Source: Acidimicrobiaceae bacterium
Lineage (GTDB): Bacteria > Actinomycetota > Acidimicrobiia > Acidimicrobiales > Aldehydirespiratoraceae
Direction: 5' to 3'
Assembly: GCA_009837445.1 (NCBI GenBank)
Contig: VXTM01000047.1
Location: 1 to 64,000 of the forward strand
Length of the DNA: 64,000 bases
Positions 51,518 to 60,508 of the stretch are shown one piece after another. Position 1 is the first letter of the stretch. Every line of letters starts with the position of its first letter. A program made the translations under genes and the position numbers. The notes beneath the pieces are model-generated. The model did not search any database. It had not been told where the DNA came from and saw only the letters and a program-made list of their open reading frames with translations.

Positions 51518-53464
51518 ATGGCTGTTAGACGGATCAACAAGCCTTGGAGATGGTGGCTCGGAGCCGTGCTCGCCTTCGCCCTGATCGCGGCAGCATGCGG
51601 CGGCGGGGGAGACGACGGCGAGTCGCAGCCCTCCCAGGCGGTCGAGACCACCGAGACGGCCGCTCCTTCCGGGTCCGCTGACTCAGCCGCCGACGACGCC
51701 GACGGTGCCGCTGACGCTGCGGACGCAGGCGAGGCGACTCCCGCTCCGGCCGACACCGAGCCGGAGGCCGTGGAGGAGCCGTTGATCGCGCCGGTGGACA
51801 CCACGACCACGACCACCGCGCCGCCGCCGGCCGAGGACGGCGAGGAGGCCGTTGTTGAGGCGCCGCCGACGACGACGGTGCCGCAGTTCGGGGGCACGCT
51901 GCGGGTCGGTGTGGAGGCCGAGGGCGACAGCCTGAACCCCACGTCCGGCAGTTTCGCGGTGTCGGCCTACGTCATGACCTACCCGATATTCGAGCCCGTC
52001 GCGTACTGGGACACCAGCGGCAACTGGATCCCATACCTGGCCGAGTCGTTCACCGCCATCAACGGGGGCGAGTCGTGGCAGATGAAACTGCGCGAAGGGG
52101 TGCGCTTCCACGACGGCACCACCCTCGACGCCGACGACGTCGTCGCCACCTACGAGGCCCAGCTTGAGGACCTGGAGGTCTCACTGGCGGTCCGTCCCTT
52201 CTATCCCGCGGAGGGCGGGGTCGTGAAGGTCGACGACCTCACGGTGCAGTTCAACCCGCTGGAGCCCATGGCCAACTTCCCCCAGTACGTCACCAGCCAG
52301 CTGGGCATGGTCGCCCCGTCGGAGTGGTTGGCCCGGGTCCTCGGCGGGGATCTGTCGCTCAACCAGTTCCCGGTCGGGACCGGCCCCTTCATGATCGAGA
52401 GCCGGGTCCAGGACGAGAGGACGGTGCTGGTGCGCAACCCGGACTACTGGGCCGCCGACATCACCGACATCTACCTGGACCGCATCGAGGTGTACCCCAT
52501 CACCGACACCGTGATCGCCGCCGAGCGGCTGGCGGCCGGCGACATCGACCTGATGGTCACCAGCAACTCCGACGCCATCCTCACCCTGCGCGACTCTGCG
52601 GACGCGGGCGTGCGGACCATCGAGAACGTGAGGTCCAGCGAGGACTTCGCCATGATGAACGTCCAGCAGCCCCCGTTCAACGACATCAGGGCCCGCCAGG
52701 CGCTGACGTTCGCGACCGACCGCGACGCCTACGTGGCGCTCATCCGCCAGGGCACCGCACCGGCGGCGGACTCGATGTTCCACCCGGACCTGATCTGGCA
52801 CAACCCGGACGTGAAGCAGGAGACCAACATGCCCGAGCGGGCCGGGGCGCTGGTGGCGGCGTACTGCGCCGACAATCCCGGCGACCATGAATGGCCCGTC
52901 TTCACCGGGCAGCGCCGCCCCTACTGCACCGACGGCAAGATCAACATGGAGCTCCAGTTCTCAGGCCCGTCGGTCGCGCAGACCCGCATCGCCGAGCTGC
53001 TCATCGACAGCTGGGAGGACTACTTCAACGTCCACCAGAATGAGCTGCTGCAGGACGAGCACATCACCGAGACGGCCATCGGGTTCTTCAACGTGGTGAC
53101 CTGGCGCCAGTTCGGCGCGGTCGACCCCGACAACGATGTGCTGTGGATCCAGTGCGCCTCCATCGACTTGATCTCGCTCAACTGGCCACGGGACTGCGAC
53201 CCCGATCGCGATGTCCTGCTGTTCGAGCAGCGGGCCCTGAGCAACCGGGACCCCGATGAGCGGGCCCGTCGGGTGGAGATCTGGCACCAGATCTCGGAGG
53301 ATCTCCGGGACTCCTACACCTACATCTTCTTCAACCACGCCAACTGGACCATCGGCGCCCGTGACAACGTCCACAACATCTGCGGGCAGACATCCCCCGA
53401 CGGGGTGGAACTGTTCTGCAACAACCAGGGCCGGGTGCAGTTGCACCAGGTGTGGTTGAGCTGA
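51518..53464 (+). CDS. Peptide/solute-binding lipoprotein, SBP_bac_5 family (1 of 3)
   Basis: A 648-residue receptor. Signal with a lipobox Cys (FALIAAACGG), an Asp/Glu/Ala/Pro/Thr linker of about 80 residues, then the SBP_bac_5 core (PIFEPVAYWDTSGNWIPYLA, GVRFHDGT). It has an inserted stretch near residues 445-475 (GDHEWPVFTGQRRP) that the other two copies lack. Start ATG 51518 with GGGAGGG upstream. Binds peptides or similar ligands for the DppBCDF-like importer downstream. Confidence 0.9.
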   Translation: MAVRRINKPWRWWLGAVLAFALIAAACGGGGDDGESQPSQAVETTETAAPSGSADSAADDADGAADAADAGEATPAPADTEPEAVEEPLIAPVDTTTTTTAPPPAEDGEEAVVEAPPTTTVPQFGGTLRVGVEAEGDSLNPTSGSFAVSAYVMTYPIFEPVAYWDTSGNWIPYLAESFTAINGGESWQMKLREGVRFHDGTTLDADDVVATYEAQLEDLEVSLAVRPFYPAEGGVVKVDDLTVQFNPLEPMANFPQYVTSQLGMVAPSEWLARVLGGDLSLNQFPVGTGPFMIESRVQDERTVLVRNPDYWAADITDIYLDRIEVYPITDTVIAAERLAAGDIDLMVTSNSDAILTLRDSADAGVRTIENVRSSEDFAMMNVQQPPFNDIRARQALTFATDRDAYVALIRQGTAPAADSMFHPDLIWHNPDVKQETNMPERAGALVAAYCADNPGDHEWPVFTGQRRPYCTDGKINMELQFSGPSVAQTRIAELLIDSWEDYFNVHQNELLQDEHITETAIGFFNVVTWRQFGAVDPDNDVLWIQCASIDLISLNWPRDCDPDRDVLLFEQRALSNRDPDERARRVEIWHQISEDLRDSYTYIFFNHANWTIGARDNVHNICGQTSPDGVELFCNNQGRVQLHQVWLS

Positions 53465-53518
53465 CGCTCTAATACGCCTGTTTCGCACGGATGCGCCAAT
53501 AGCATTGCCGGGCCAGCA

Positions 53519-53585
53519 GCGCTGTCTGGCGAAGTTTCACGGCTAGGCGCCGGCTCACCGGCCTCTACTGGGAGGGCAATCGGGA
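53519..53585 (+). repeat. Leader of second peptide-binding protein gene (duplicate, copy 2)
   Basis: Ungapped match to 51451-51517, including the run CGGCTAGGCGCCGG and the ribosome site. The third binding-protein gene has no such leader; the gap before it is only a few bases. Confidence 0.6.
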
Positions 53586-55448
53586 ATGGCTGCTCGACGG
53601 ATCGACAGGTCTTGGAGGTGGTGGTCCGCGGTCGCGCTCGCCCTATCCCTGATCGCGAGTGCGTGCGGGGGCGGCGGCGACGAGCCGTCCTCGCCGGCGG
53701 CCGAGCCCTCCGCGCCGGCCGAGGAGACCGTTCCGGCCGAGCCGGCTGACACCGACGGCAATACCGACGGGACCAGCGCGACCTCCGAAGCCGGGTCCGA
53801 GCCCGTAGAGGAGCAAGAAGAGCAGGAACTGCTGGTAGCGCCGATCGACACCACCACCGCGCCGCCGCCTGCCGACGACGACGGCGCCGAGGCCGTTGTG
53901 GAGGAACCAGCCGAGCCGGAGCCCCAGTCCGGCGGCACCCTGAAAGTCGCCATCTCCGCCGAGGGCGACGGCCTCAACCCCGCGGCCAACGCCCTGACGG
54001 GGTCGGTGAACAACATCGCCTACGCGATCTTCGACCCTCTCACCTACTTCGACACCCAAGGCAACTGGGTGCCGGTCCTGGCCGAGTCGTGGACCAAGAT
54101 CGGCGACGGCACGTCCTGGCAGATGAAGGTGCGCGAGGGAGTCCGGTTCCACGACGGCACCGAACTCGACGCGGATGATGTGGTCGCGACGTTCCAGGCG
54201 CAGTTCTCCGACCCGGTGATCTCGGTGGTCTACAGGCCCGGGTTCGACCTCGACGCGCCCATCGTCAAGATTGACGACTACACGGTCCAGTTCAAGGGGG
54301 TTCGACCGTCGGCCAGGCTGCCGATCGCGTTCACGAGCCAACTCGGGATGATCCTGCCGTCGGAGTGGCTCGAGCTGGCCGCCGCTGACTCGACGCTCAA
54401 CCAGATGCCGGTCGGCACCGGCCCGTTCATGGTCGAGAGCCGCATACTGGGCGAGAGGACGGTGCTGGTGCGCAACCCCGACTACTGGGCCGCGGACATC
54501 ATCGACATCGGCCTCGACCGCATCGAGATATATCCCATCACCGACCAGACCGTGGCTGCTCAGCGGTTGATCGCCGGAGACCTCGACCTGATCCTCGTCT
54601 CCGCCGCAGAGGCGATCCTGACCCTGCGCGACGCGGCGGACCAGGGGCTGACCATCATCGAGAACCAGCGTTCGGAAGAGTCGACGATGATCATCAACGC
54701 GGCCAGCGCGACGTTCTCGGACATCCGGGCCCGGCAGGCGCTGACGTTCGCGACCGACCAGGATCTGTATGTGGAGCTTCTGGGGCAGGGCACGACGCTG
54801 GCGGCCGACACGATGTTCCATCCCGACATGATCTGGCGCAACCCGGACATCGAGCAGGAGACCAACATGCCGGAGAGGGCGGGACCGCTGGTCGCCGCCT
54901 ACTGCGCCGACCTCCCCGAAAACTGCTCCGGCGGGAAGATCAACATGCGCTTCGGCCTGTCCGGCCCGTCGGTGGAGAGCGACCGCGCCGTCGATCTGCT
55001 GGTCGACATGTGGGGCGACTACTTCAACGTGGAGCCCTCGGTCAAGCCGCTCCAGGATCTGCTCATCGACGTCGTGCTGGGCAACTACGACGTGGCCCAG
55101 GCCTTCGCGTTCGGGGGGATCGACCCCGACAACGACGCGCTCTTCATGGAGTGTGGGGCGATCGGCTTCATCTCGCTGAACTTCGCCCGCCACTGCGATC
55201 AGGAGCGCGACGAGCTCATATACGAGCAGCGCAGGGTCGAAGACCTCGACCGGCGGGTGCAGATCTGGCACCGCATCCAGGAGATCAACCGGGACGCCTA
55301 CATCTTCATCTTCGTGAACCACGCCAACTGGACCATCGGCGCCCGCGACAATGTGGAGAACATCTGCGGCCAGATCGGGCCCACCGGCGACCCGATCCTC
55401 TGCAACAACCAGGGCCAGACCTGGTTGAGCCAGCTGTGGCTCAGTTAG
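53586..55448 (+). CDS. Peptide/solute-binding lipoprotein, SBP_bac_5 family (2 of 3)
   Basis: A 620-residue paralogue of the first receptor. Signal and lipobox (LSLIASACGG), acidic/Pro linker, then the SBP_bac_5 core with GVRFHDGTELDADDVVATF and WRIMKVRE-like strands. The C-terminal motif WTIGARDNVENICGQ is shared by all three copies. A 60-base stretch (54853-54912) is identical to copy 3 at the DNA level, unlike the surrounding sequence, which suggests gene conversion. Confidence 0.9.
   Translation: MAARRIDRSWRWWSAVALALSLIASACGGGGDEPSSPAAEPSAPAEETVPAEPADTDGNTDGTSATSEAGSEPVEEQEEQELLVAPIDTTTAPPPADDDGAEAVVEEPAEPEPQSGGTLKVAISAEGDGLNPAANALTGSVNNIAYAIFDPLTYFDTQGNWVPVLAESWTKIGDGTSWQMKVREGVRFHDGTELDADDVVATFQAQFSDPVISVVYRPGFDLDAPIVKIDDYTVQFKGVRPSARLPIAFTSQLGMILPSEWLELAAADSTLNQMPVGTGPFMVESRILGERTVLVRNPDYWAADIIDIGLDRIEIYPITDQTVAAQRLIAGDLDLILVSAAEAILTLRDAADQGLTIIENQRSEESTMIINAASATFSDIRARQALTFATDQDLYVELLGQGTTLAADTMFHPDMIWRNPDIEQETNMPERAGPLVAAYCADLPENCSGGKINMRFGLSGPSVESDRAVDLLVDMWGDYFNVEPSVKPLQDLLIDVVLGNYDVAQAFAFGGIDPDNDALFMECGAIGFISLNFARHCDQERDELIYEQRRVEDLDRRVQIWHRIQEINRDAYIFIFVNHANWTIGARDNVENICGQIGPTGDPILCNNQGQTWLSQLWLS
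54853..54912 (+). repeat. 60-base tract identical to 56723-56782 (binding-protein copy 3)
   Basis: The two tracts, in binding-protein copies 2 and 3, agree at all 60 bases, beginning AGCAGGAGACCAACATGCCG. Neighbouring codons differ at many synonymous positions, and copy 1 encodes the same peptide with different codons. Recent local gene conversion between copies 2 and 3 explains this best. Confidence 0.7.
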
Positions 55449-55455
55449 GGGACCA

Positions 55456-57318
55456 CTGACTGGCGGGCTCCGGCTCCGGTGGCCGGCGGCGCTGCTGGCC
55501 TGCGCGACTGTCCTGGCCGCGTGCGGGGGAGGCGGCGACGAGTCTGTGAGCACCGCCGGGACCGCCGAGCCGTCCGCCCAGGCGGAGCCGGCGGCATCGC
55601 CCGAACGCTCCGACTCCGACGTCTCGGCCGCTGACGGCGACCGTGCCGGAGGGGCAGAAACCGGTGCGGTGTCGCCTGATGTGGCCGGGGAGGGGTCTCC
55701 GGAGGACGAAGGCTCCCTGGTAGCACCGCTAGACGCCACCACGACCGTCGCCGTTCAGGGCGCGGGCACCGGTGTCGAGGCGCCCGCGGACCCGCTGCCG
55801 CTCGCCGGCGGGACCCTGAGGGTCGCGGTCGATGGCGAGGCCGACGGCTTGAACCCTGCGGCCAACAACTTCGCGGTGTCGGCCTATGTGATGGCCTACC
55901 CGATGTTCGATCCGCTGGCCTACTTCGATGCAGAGGGCAACTGGATCCCGTACCTGGCCGAGTCGTTCACCAGCAACGATGACGCCACGGTGTGGCGGAT
56001 GAGACTGCGCGAGGGAGTCCGCTTCCACGACGGCACCGAGATGACCGCTGACGACGTGGTCGCGACCATCAGCGCCCAACTCGCCGACCCCGTCATCTCG
56101 CTCGTGTACCGCAACACGATCGAGGCGGGCGACTTCATCACCAAGATCGACGACCTGACCGTCGAGATGAGGGTGGCCAGGCCGTCGGCCCGGTTCCCGC
56201 TGGCGTTGACCGGCCAGCTGGGAATGGTCCTGCCGTCGGAGTGGCTGGAGCTGGCCCGCGAGGATCCGACCCTGAACCAGAAACCGGTGGGGCAGGGGCC
56301 GTTCATGATCTCCAGCCGGGTCCAGGACGTGGCCACCACGCTGGTGCGCAACCCCGACTACTGGGCCGCCGACCGGATGCCGGTCTACGTCGACCGGATC
56401 GAGGTCTACCCGATCACCGACATGGTCATCGCCGCGGAGCGCCTGAGCGTCGGAGACCTCGACCTGGCCATTACAACCAATGCCGAGGCGACGCTCATCA
56501 TGCGCGAGAGCGCCGGGGTCAGGACCATCGAGAATCTGCGGTCCGACGAGGGCTTCGCCGTGATCAACTCGGGGCGACCGCCCTTCGACGACATCCGGGC
56601 CCGCCAGGCCCTGACCTTCGCCGCTGACCGGGACGGGTACCTGGAGCTGATCCGCCAGGGCACCTCGCCGCCGGCCGACACGATGTTCCATCCGGACCTG
56701 ATCTGGCACAACCCGGACGTCAAGCAGGAGACCAACATGCCGGAGAGGGCGGGACCGCTGGTCGCCGCCTACTGCGCCGACCATCCCGAGAACTGCTCCG
56801 CCGGAAGGATCAACATGGAGCTGCACTTCGGCGGGCCCTCGGTGGAGAACGTGCGCATCGCTGATCTGCAGATCGACGCATGGGAGGAGTTCTTCAACGT
56901 CACGCCGGTCGAGATCCTGCAGGACAAGCTGATCAACGAGGTGGTGCTGGGCAACTACGACGTGGTCAACTGGCGGCAGTTCGGCACCATCGACCCCGAC
57001 AGCGCCGCGCTGTGGCTGGAGTGCGACTCCATCGGGTTCATCTCGCTCAACTTCGCCCGCTACTGCGACCCTGCACGGGACGCGCTCATGCTCGAGTCCC
57101 GGGCCATCGACGACCTCGACCGCCGGGTTGAGATCTGGCGCCGGATCCAGGAGATGATCCGCGACAGCTACACCTACATCTTCTACTACCACACGAATTG
57201 GGCGGTCGGGGCCCGGGACGGTGTTCACAGAATCTGCGGTCAGGCGTCTCCCGACGGAACCGAACTCTGGTGCAACAACTCGGGGCGGGTGCTGCTGAAC
57301 GGAGTGTGGCTGGGCTAG
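55456..57318 (+). CDS. Peptide/solute-binding lipoprotein, SBP_bac_5 family (3 of 3), non-standard start
   Basis: A 620-residue product if translation starts at CTG 55456: LTGGLRLRWPAALLACATVL precedes AACGGGG, a good signal peptide and lipobox. No ATG, GTG or TTG lies in this frame between the previous gene's stop and GTG 55546; starting at 55546 would lose the signal peptide and give 590 residues. GGGG lies before the CTG. The core matches copies 1 and 2. Either CTG initiation, a small start-region mutation or a sequencing indel is involved. Confidence 0.85.
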   Translation: MTGGLRLRWPAALLACATVLAACGGGGDESVSTAGTAEPSAQAEPAASPERSDSDVSAADGDRAGGAETGAVSPDVAGEGSPEDEGSLVAPLDATTTVAVQGAGTGVEAPADPLPLAGGTLRVAVDGEADGLNPAANNFAVSAYVMAYPMFDPLAYFDAEGNWIPYLAESFTSNDDATVWRMRLREGVRFHDGTEMTADDVVATISAQLADPVISLVYRNTIEAGDFITKIDDLTVEMRVARPSARFPLALTGQLGMVLPSEWLELAREDPTLNQKPVGQGPFMISSRVQDVATTLVRNPDYWAADRMPVYVDRIEVYPITDMVIAAERLSVGDLDLAITTNAEATLIMRESAGVRTIENLRSDEGFAVINSGRPPFDDIRARQALTFAADRDGYLELIRQGTSPPADTMFHPDLIWHNPDVKQETNMPERAGPLVAAYCADHPENCSAGRINMELHFGGPSVENVRIADLQIDAWEEFFNVTPVEILQDKLINEVVLGNYDVVNWRQFGTIDPDSAALWLECDSIGFISLNFARYCDPARDALMLESRAIDDLDRRVEIWRRIQEMIRDSYTYIFYYHTNWAVGARDGVHRICGQASPDGTELWCNNSGRVLLNGVWLG

Positions 57319-57336
57319 CCGCCGGCCCCGGGGCGG
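57319..57336 (+). other. GC hairpin after the third binding-protein gene
   Basis: CCGCC (57319-57323) and GGCGG (57332-57336) form a short stem around a GC-rich loop directly after the stop codon, in the 150-base gap before the permease genes. It could lower readthrough so that binding proteins are made in excess, as is common for such importers; no T run is present. Nothing else is evident in the gap. Confidence 0.3.
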
Positions 57337-57468
57337 CGCGATCAGGGCTACGGGGCGTGGCGGGCACTGCAGTAGGCGCAGTAGTAATCTCGGTGGCGAG
57401 TGACTGCCGTACTTGAGTTGGGTAGCGCCTCGATGATCATGTCGCGGCGACCGGGGCGGTAGCGGCTC

Positions 57469-58467
57469 GTGGCACGGTTCCTCATCCGGCGGCTGGTCCT
57501 GCTGGTGGCCGTGCTGTTCGCGGTCACGTTCCTCGGGTTCTCGGCGATGAACTTCCTCGGCGATCCGCTGTTCAACGTGGTCGGTCTGATGGCCGAGCTC
57601 GACTGCGAGGCCATAGAGGCCGGATCGGCCGAGGACCCCTCGCTGGACCGGGCCCGCAGCGACTGCGAGACCGTGGCCGAGGCCAGGGCCACCTACCACC
57701 TCGACCGGCCGGTGCCCGTCCGCTACCTGCTGTGGGTGGGGGACATGGTCACCGGGGACTTCGGCACCTCGTTCCAGAACGACCAGCCGGTGGCGGAGAT
57801 CATCCGCGAGAAGCTGCCCGAGACGCTGATCCTGCTGGTCATGGCCCAGATCGTCTCGCTCGGCGTGGCCATCCCCTGGGGTGTGGTCGCGGCGTACCGG
57901 GCGAACCGGGCCTTCGACCGCGGCTCCACGGTGGCCTCCTTCGGGCTGCTGTCGGTGCCCAACTTCGCGCTCGGCGTGGTGCTGCTGTACCTGCTCTCCC
58001 TGCGCTGGCAGATCTTCCCCTCGGCCTACGAGAGCGACAGCGTCGTCGGGCTGGTGTTCTCCATGGTGCTGCCGGCGCTCACCCTCGGCCTGCCCCTGGC
58101 GGCCAGCTACCAGCGGCTGCTGCGCACCGACCTGATCACCACCCTCCAGGAGGACTTCGTGCACATGGCCCGGGCCAAGGGCCTGCCGCCCATGAGGATT
58201 ATGTTCCGCCACGCCCTGCGGCCGTCGCTGTTCTCGGTCGTCACCGTCTTCGGGGTCAGTACCGGGGCCATGATCGGCGGGTCGCTGGTGGTGGAGCAGA
58301 TCTTCGGCATCCCCGGGATCGGCCGGGAGATCGTGACCGCGGTGGTCCGCGACGACTTCCCGGTGGTGCTGGCGATCGTCATGCTCGTTGCATGCACCTT
58401 CGTGATCATCAACTTCATGGTGGACCTGTTCTACAGCTGGCTCGACCCGAGGGTGAGGGCCCGGTGA
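57469..58467 (+). CDS. ABC transporter permease, DppB/OppB type
   Basis: A 332-residue membrane protein starting GTG 57469 (ARFLIRRLVLLVAVLFAVTF). A hydrophilic insert of about 30 residues follows the first helix, containing three Cys (LDCEAIEAGS, SDCETV), which is longer than in typical DppB. The cytoplasmic loop MARAKGLPPMRIMFRHALRP is conserved. Its end overlaps the next permease GTG by four bases. Confidence 0.92.
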   Translation: MARFLIRRLVLLVAVLFAVTFLGFSAMNFLGDPLFNVVGLMAELDCEAIEAGSAEDPSLDRARSDCETVAEARATYHLDRPVPVRYLLWVGDMVTGDFGTSFQNDQPVAEIIREKLPETLILLVMAQIVSLGVAIPWGVVAAYRANRAFDRGSTVASFGLLSVPNFALGVVLLYLLSLRWQIFPSAYESDSVVGLVFSMVLPALTLGLPLAASYQRLLRTDLITTLQEDFVHMARAKGLPPMRIMFRHALRPSLFSVVTVFGVSTGAMIGGSLVVEQIFGIPGIGREIVTAVVRDDFPVVLAIVMLVACTFVIINFMVDLFYSWLDPRVRAR

Positions 58468-59423
58468 ACCCCGACGGTCGGCCGTCCCGCAGGGGCAGGG
58501 CCTCCCGGCAGCGGCTGCTGCGGCGGTTCCGGGTCTTCCGCCTCGTGCGGTCCAGCAAGGGGCCCGAGCCCGGCGGCCCGGGTGAGGACGAGGCCGTGCG
58601 CCGCCGCCTGGGGGTCGGCTTCTGGCTGGCGGTGATCTGGCTCGTGGTCATGGCGTTCATCGCCCTGTTCGCCCCGATGTTGCCCTTCGCCGACCCCACC
58701 AAGGTGGGGTACTCCGGGCCCCGGGAGCCGCCGTCGGCGGGCGCCTGGTTCGGAACCGACGCCCTGGGCCGGGACGTGTTCTCCCGCACCATGTACGGCG
58801 CCCGCATCAGCCTCGCGGTCGGCGGCTTCGCCATCGTGTTCGGCATGGTGGTCGGCGGCGCGCTGGGGATCCTGGCCGGCTACTTCCGGGGCCGGCTCGA
58901 CCAAGCCGTGGGCTTCGCCTTCTTCGTGCTGCTGTCGTTCCCGGCGCTGGTGCTGGCCATCCTCATCACCGCCACCCTCGAGCGCAGCCTGCTGGTGGTG
59001 AGCCTCACCATCGGCATCCTGGCCGTCGCGCCCGTCGGCTTGCTGGCCCGGGCCTCCACCCTCGTGTACGCGGAGCGCGAGTTCGTGGCTGCGGCCCGGG
59101 TGCTCGGAGCCCGCAACGGCCGCATCATCGTGCGCGAGCTCCTGCCCAACGTGGTCATCCCGATGGGGGCGCTCACGCTGCTGGGGATGGCGGTGGCGGT
59201 GGTGGCCGAGGGCTCGCTCGCCTTCCTGGGCCTGTCGGTGGCCGGGGACGAGGCCATCTCGTGGGGCAAGATGATCGTCGACGGGGCCGGCCTTCGCGAC
59301 CTCCAGAACGCGACCCATGTGGCCATGTTCCCCGTGGCGGTGATGTTCGTCACCGTGCTGGCCCTGAACTTCGCCGGGGACCGCATCCGCCAGTACTTCG
59401 ATGTCAAGGAGCTGGCCTTCTGA
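58464..59423 (+). CDS. ABC transporter permease, DppC/OppC type
   Basis: A 319-residue membrane protein starting GTG 58464. An Arg-rich cytoplasmic N-terminus of about 45 residues precedes the first helix. Family stretches: HWFGTDALGRDVFSR-like WFGTDALGRDVFSRTMYGAR and the loop EFVAAARVLGARNGRIIVRE. The stop TGA shares a base with the ATG of the next ATPase gene. Confidence 0.92.
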   Translation: MNPDGRPSRRGRASRQRLLRRFRVFRLVRSSKGPEPGGPGEDEAVRRRLGVGFWLAVIWLVVMAFIALFAPMLPFADPTKVGYSGPREPPSAGAWFGTDALGRDVFSRTMYGARISLAVGGFAIVFGMVVGGALGILAGYFRGRLDQAVGFAFFVLLSFPALVLAILITATLERSLLVVSLTIGILAVAPVGLLARASTLVYAEREFVAAARVLGARNGRIIVRELLPNVVIPMGALTLLGMAVAVVAEGSLAFLGLSVAGDEAISWGKMIVDGAGLRDLQNATHVAMFPVAVMFVTVLALNFAGDRIRQYFDVKELAF

Positions 59424-60508
59424 TGGCTCCGGACCAGACGACCGCTGCTCCCGTCCCGCTGCTGTCGGTGCGCGACCTGCACGTGCGGTTCCCCACCGAG
59501 AGGGGCACCGTCAACGCGGTCAACGGCGTGAGCTTCGACCTGTACGAGGGCAAGACCCTGGCCATCGTGGGCGAGTCGGGCTCGGGCAAGTCGGTCACGG
59601 CCAAGACGCTCATGAACCTGCTGCCCCGCTCCGCGCTGGTGAGCGGCGAAGTGACCTACGCCGGCCAGGACGTGCGGGCCCTGGCCGCGACGGGCACCAA
59701 GCACTTCTTCGGGGTGCAGATGACGATGGTGTTCCAGGACCCGATGACCTCGCTCAACCCGGTCAAGAGAGTGGGGGAGCAGATCGCCGAGACCCTCCGC
59801 TACCACCTCGGCCGGTCCCGCGGCGAGGCCTTGGAAGAGGCCGAGAACCTGCTGGAGGCGGTGGGCATGCCCGAGCCGGCCAGGAGGGTGTCGCAGTACC
59901 CCCACGAGCTGTCGGGAGGCCTGCGCCAGCGGGTGGTGATCGCCATGGCGCTGGCCTGCCAGCCCCGGCTGCTCATCGCCGACGAGCCCACCACCGCAGT
60001 GGACGTGACCGTCCAGAAGCACCTGCTGGACCTGCTCGACGAACTGCGTCGCGACCGGGGCATGGCGATGATCCTCATCACCCACGACCTCGGCGTGGCC
60101 CACGGCCGGGCCGACGACGTGGCCGTCATGTACGCGGGCCGCATCGTGGAGACGGCCGACGCCCGCACGCTCTTCGTCGACATGCGCCATCCCTACACCG
60201 AGGCCCTGCTGCGCTCCATCCCCCGCATCGACGATCCCGTCCACCACCGGCTCGACCCGATCCCGGGCCGTCCGCCCGAGCTGATCAGCCCGCCCGACGC
60301 CTGCGCGTTCGCTCCCCGCTGCCTCTATGCCCAGGCCGACTGCCTCGACGGCGTTCCTGAGCTGAGCGGCCTGGTCGGCCTGCACCGCTTCGCCTGCCTG
60401 CACCCGACCGGCACCGAGCGGGGCGAGGCCGCGGCCACGGCCAACCGGGCCGCGGGGGTGACCGTGGCGGGTCTGCCCGTCACCGGCGATCCGGGAGGGG
60501 CCGGCTGA
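59423..60508 (+). CDS. ABC transporter ATP-binding protein, DppD/OppD type
   Basis: A 361-residue ATPase: Walker A GESGSGKS, signature [15 protein letters not shown], Walker [13 protein letters not shown], switch His in [10 protein letters not shown]. The C-terminal oligopeptide ATPase domain has a Cys-containing segment ([14 protein letters not shown]) usual in DppD/OppD proteins, which binds an iron-sulfur cluster in some members. Its end overlaps the next gene's start (TGATG). Confidence 0.93.
   Translation: MAPDQTTAAPVPLLSVRDLHVRFPTERGTVNAVNGVSFDLYEGKTLAIVGESGSGKSVTAKTLMNLLPRSALVSGEVTYAGQDVRALAATGTKHFFGVQMTMVFQDPMTSLNPVKRVGEQIAETLRYHLGRSRGEALEEAENLLEAVGMPEPARRVSQYPHELSGGLRQRVVIAMALACQPRLLIADEPTTAVDVTVQKHLLDLLDELRRDRGMAMILITHDLGVAHGRADDVAVMYAGRIVETADARTLFVDMRHPYTEALLRSIPRIDDPVHHRLDPIPGRPPELISPPDACAFAPRCLYAQADCLDGVPELSGLVGLHRFACLHPTGTERGEAAATANRAAGVTVAGLPVTGDPGGAG

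Noticed and set aside
49090..58212. Very long open frames antisense to the flotillin, SDR and binding-protein genes
   Set aside because: These are by-products of GC-rich codons; the translations are Arg/His/Gly/Pro-rich without family motifs, and the sense strands carry clear proteins.
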